Made by a program: the position numbers and the translations under genes. From Variovorax paradoxus (GTDB lineage Bacteria > Pseudomonadota > Gammaproteobacteria > Burkholderiales > Burkholderiaceae_C): 64,000 bases of DNA. This document shows positions 63,535-64,000 of this stretch, piece after piece. Where the stretch lies: contig NZ_LR743507.1 in NCBI RefSeq assembly GCF_902712855.1, forward strand, positions 2,156,001-2,220,000. The letters are read 5' to 3'. Numbering within the stretch: position 1 is the stretch's first letter; every line of letters starts with the position of its first letter. The notes below the pieces were generated by a model. The model saw nothing but the letters and a program-made list of their open reading frames with translations, was not told the DNA's origin and searched no databases.

Positions 63535-64000
63535 ACAACGACCGCCCCGCATCGCCCGGCAAGCCCTCCGCTTCCGGTGCCGTGGACAACCCGGACGCGC
63601 CCCCGCAGCCTGCGCCCGAGCCTCCGGCCGCCGTGGCTGCGCAGGCCGCGGACCCCGGGCCCGTGTCCGGGCCGACTGCCGACCCGGCCGTGTCCGAACC
63701 CGCGCGCGAACGCGAACGCAAGCGCCTGCTGCTGCACATGCCGGTCGATGTGCGCAGCGCCTCGCTGGTCGTGCTCGCCGTGCTGGCCAGCGTGTTCGCG
63801 CTGCAGTGGGGGCAGGCGGTGTTCATTCCGCTCATGCTGAGCCTGCTGCTGACCTACGCGCTGTCGCCGCTTGTCGAGTTGCTGCATCGCTGGCGCATGC
63901 CGCGCTGGATCGGCGCCGGGCTGATCCTCATGGGCCTTTTCGGCGGCATCGGCTGGACCGGCTACTCGCTCTCGGGCAATGCCTCGCAGCTGCTCGATTC
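63531..64000 (+). CDS. AI-2E/PerM-family transporter (3' end outside the window)
   Basis: The visible 156 residues show a Pro/Ala-rich cytoplasmic N terminus of about 60 residues and a basic segment (RERERKRLLLHM). The start of the family membrane domain follows, SASLVVLAVLASVFALQWGQ, with PLMLSLLLTYALSPLVELLH in the second helix. Members of this UPF0118 family are permeases of debated substrate. Its ATG overlaps the response-regulator stop by 4 bp, so it belongs to the same operon. Confidence 0.82.
   Translation, partial: MNNDRPASPGKPSASGAVDNPDAPPQPAPEPPAAVAAQAADPGPVSGPTADPAVSEPARERERKRLLLHMPVDVRSASLVVLAVLASVFALQWGQAVFIPLMLSLLLTYALSPLVELLHRWRMPRWIGAGLILMGLFGGIGWTGYSLSGNASQLLD

Overview
The window is GC-rich, densely coded chromosomal DNA of a member of the Burkholderiales, most likely a Comamonadaceae genus such as Variovorax. 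The evidence is a Bug-type (TctC-like) solute receptor, monomeric NADP isocitrate dehydrogenase, many LysR and AraC/GntR/TetR regulators, an argH that is divergent from a LytS/LytTR pair, and a P4-CI/C4-like leader RNA of a kind I recall being common in Burkholderiales. The genus call is inference from gene content. No tRNA, rRNA, CRISPR array, insertion sequence or prophage gene was seen.

Layout. 0-4.7 kb: the end of a secreted alpha/beta hydrolase, a Bug receptor, a coiled-coil HTH protein, an EcsC-family protein and a small membrane protein. 4.7-10.2 kb: a lactate/carboxylate block with a kgtP-like permease, lldD, a LysR regulator and divergent lldP. 10.2-12.6 kb: a TetR regulator with a clear operator facing an NTF2-like gene, then cyanase (cynS) overlapping tail-to-tail an unusual SDR. 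12.7-13.4 kb: a promoter, leader terminator and 77-nt antisense-type RNA ahead of a 107-aa orphan gene. 13.4-18.5 kb: a cysteine-free glutaredoxin-like protein, a nucleoside deoxyribosyltransferase-like protein, a monoacylglycerol-lipase-like hydrolase, divergent AraC and LuxR regulators and small secreted proteins. 18.6-25.7 kb: icd, a stand-alone ABC ATPase, a secreted protein, a CynX/NimT-type exporter with its GntR regulator, and a LysR regulator across a palindrome-rich gap. 25.8-30.7 kb: a TPM-domain protein with a poly-serine tail, pbpC, a small lipoprotein with a strong terminator, and a LysE exporter.

30.8-37.9 kb is a nearly continuous minus-strand run. From its upstream end it reads LysR regulator, EthD/DUF4286-like protein, MHS-family permease, DUF2848, amidase, two acetyltransferases, DUF2277 and an Imm1-type immunity protein. 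The first part looks like an uptake and hydrolysis cassette for an unidentified amide or acid. 38.0-40.8 kb holds small genes including a tightly overlapping 2OG-oxygenase/hypothetical/VOC trio. 40.8-46.8 kb is one very large alpha-2-macroglobulin gene, functionally related to pbpC 11 kb away. 47.0-52.5 kb: an OpgC-type membrane protein, an SGNH hydrolase, an ECF sigma/anti-sigma pair, and two envelope proteins. 52.5-58.4 kb: a complete RND efflux operon (adaptor, pump, outer-membrane channel). 58.6-64 kb: rhomboid protease, argH, and divergently a LytS kinase, LytTR regulator and AI-2E family permease joined by ATGA overlaps; the last runs off the window.

The most interesting feature is the 12.76-13.04 kb leader. 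A 77-nt RNA closed by a 9-bp stem carries a segment complementary both to an upstream block, just before a leader terminator, and to a downstream block, just before the start codon of a small orphan gene. This is the seqA/seqB/seqC logic of phage P4 immunity, here without phage genes around it.
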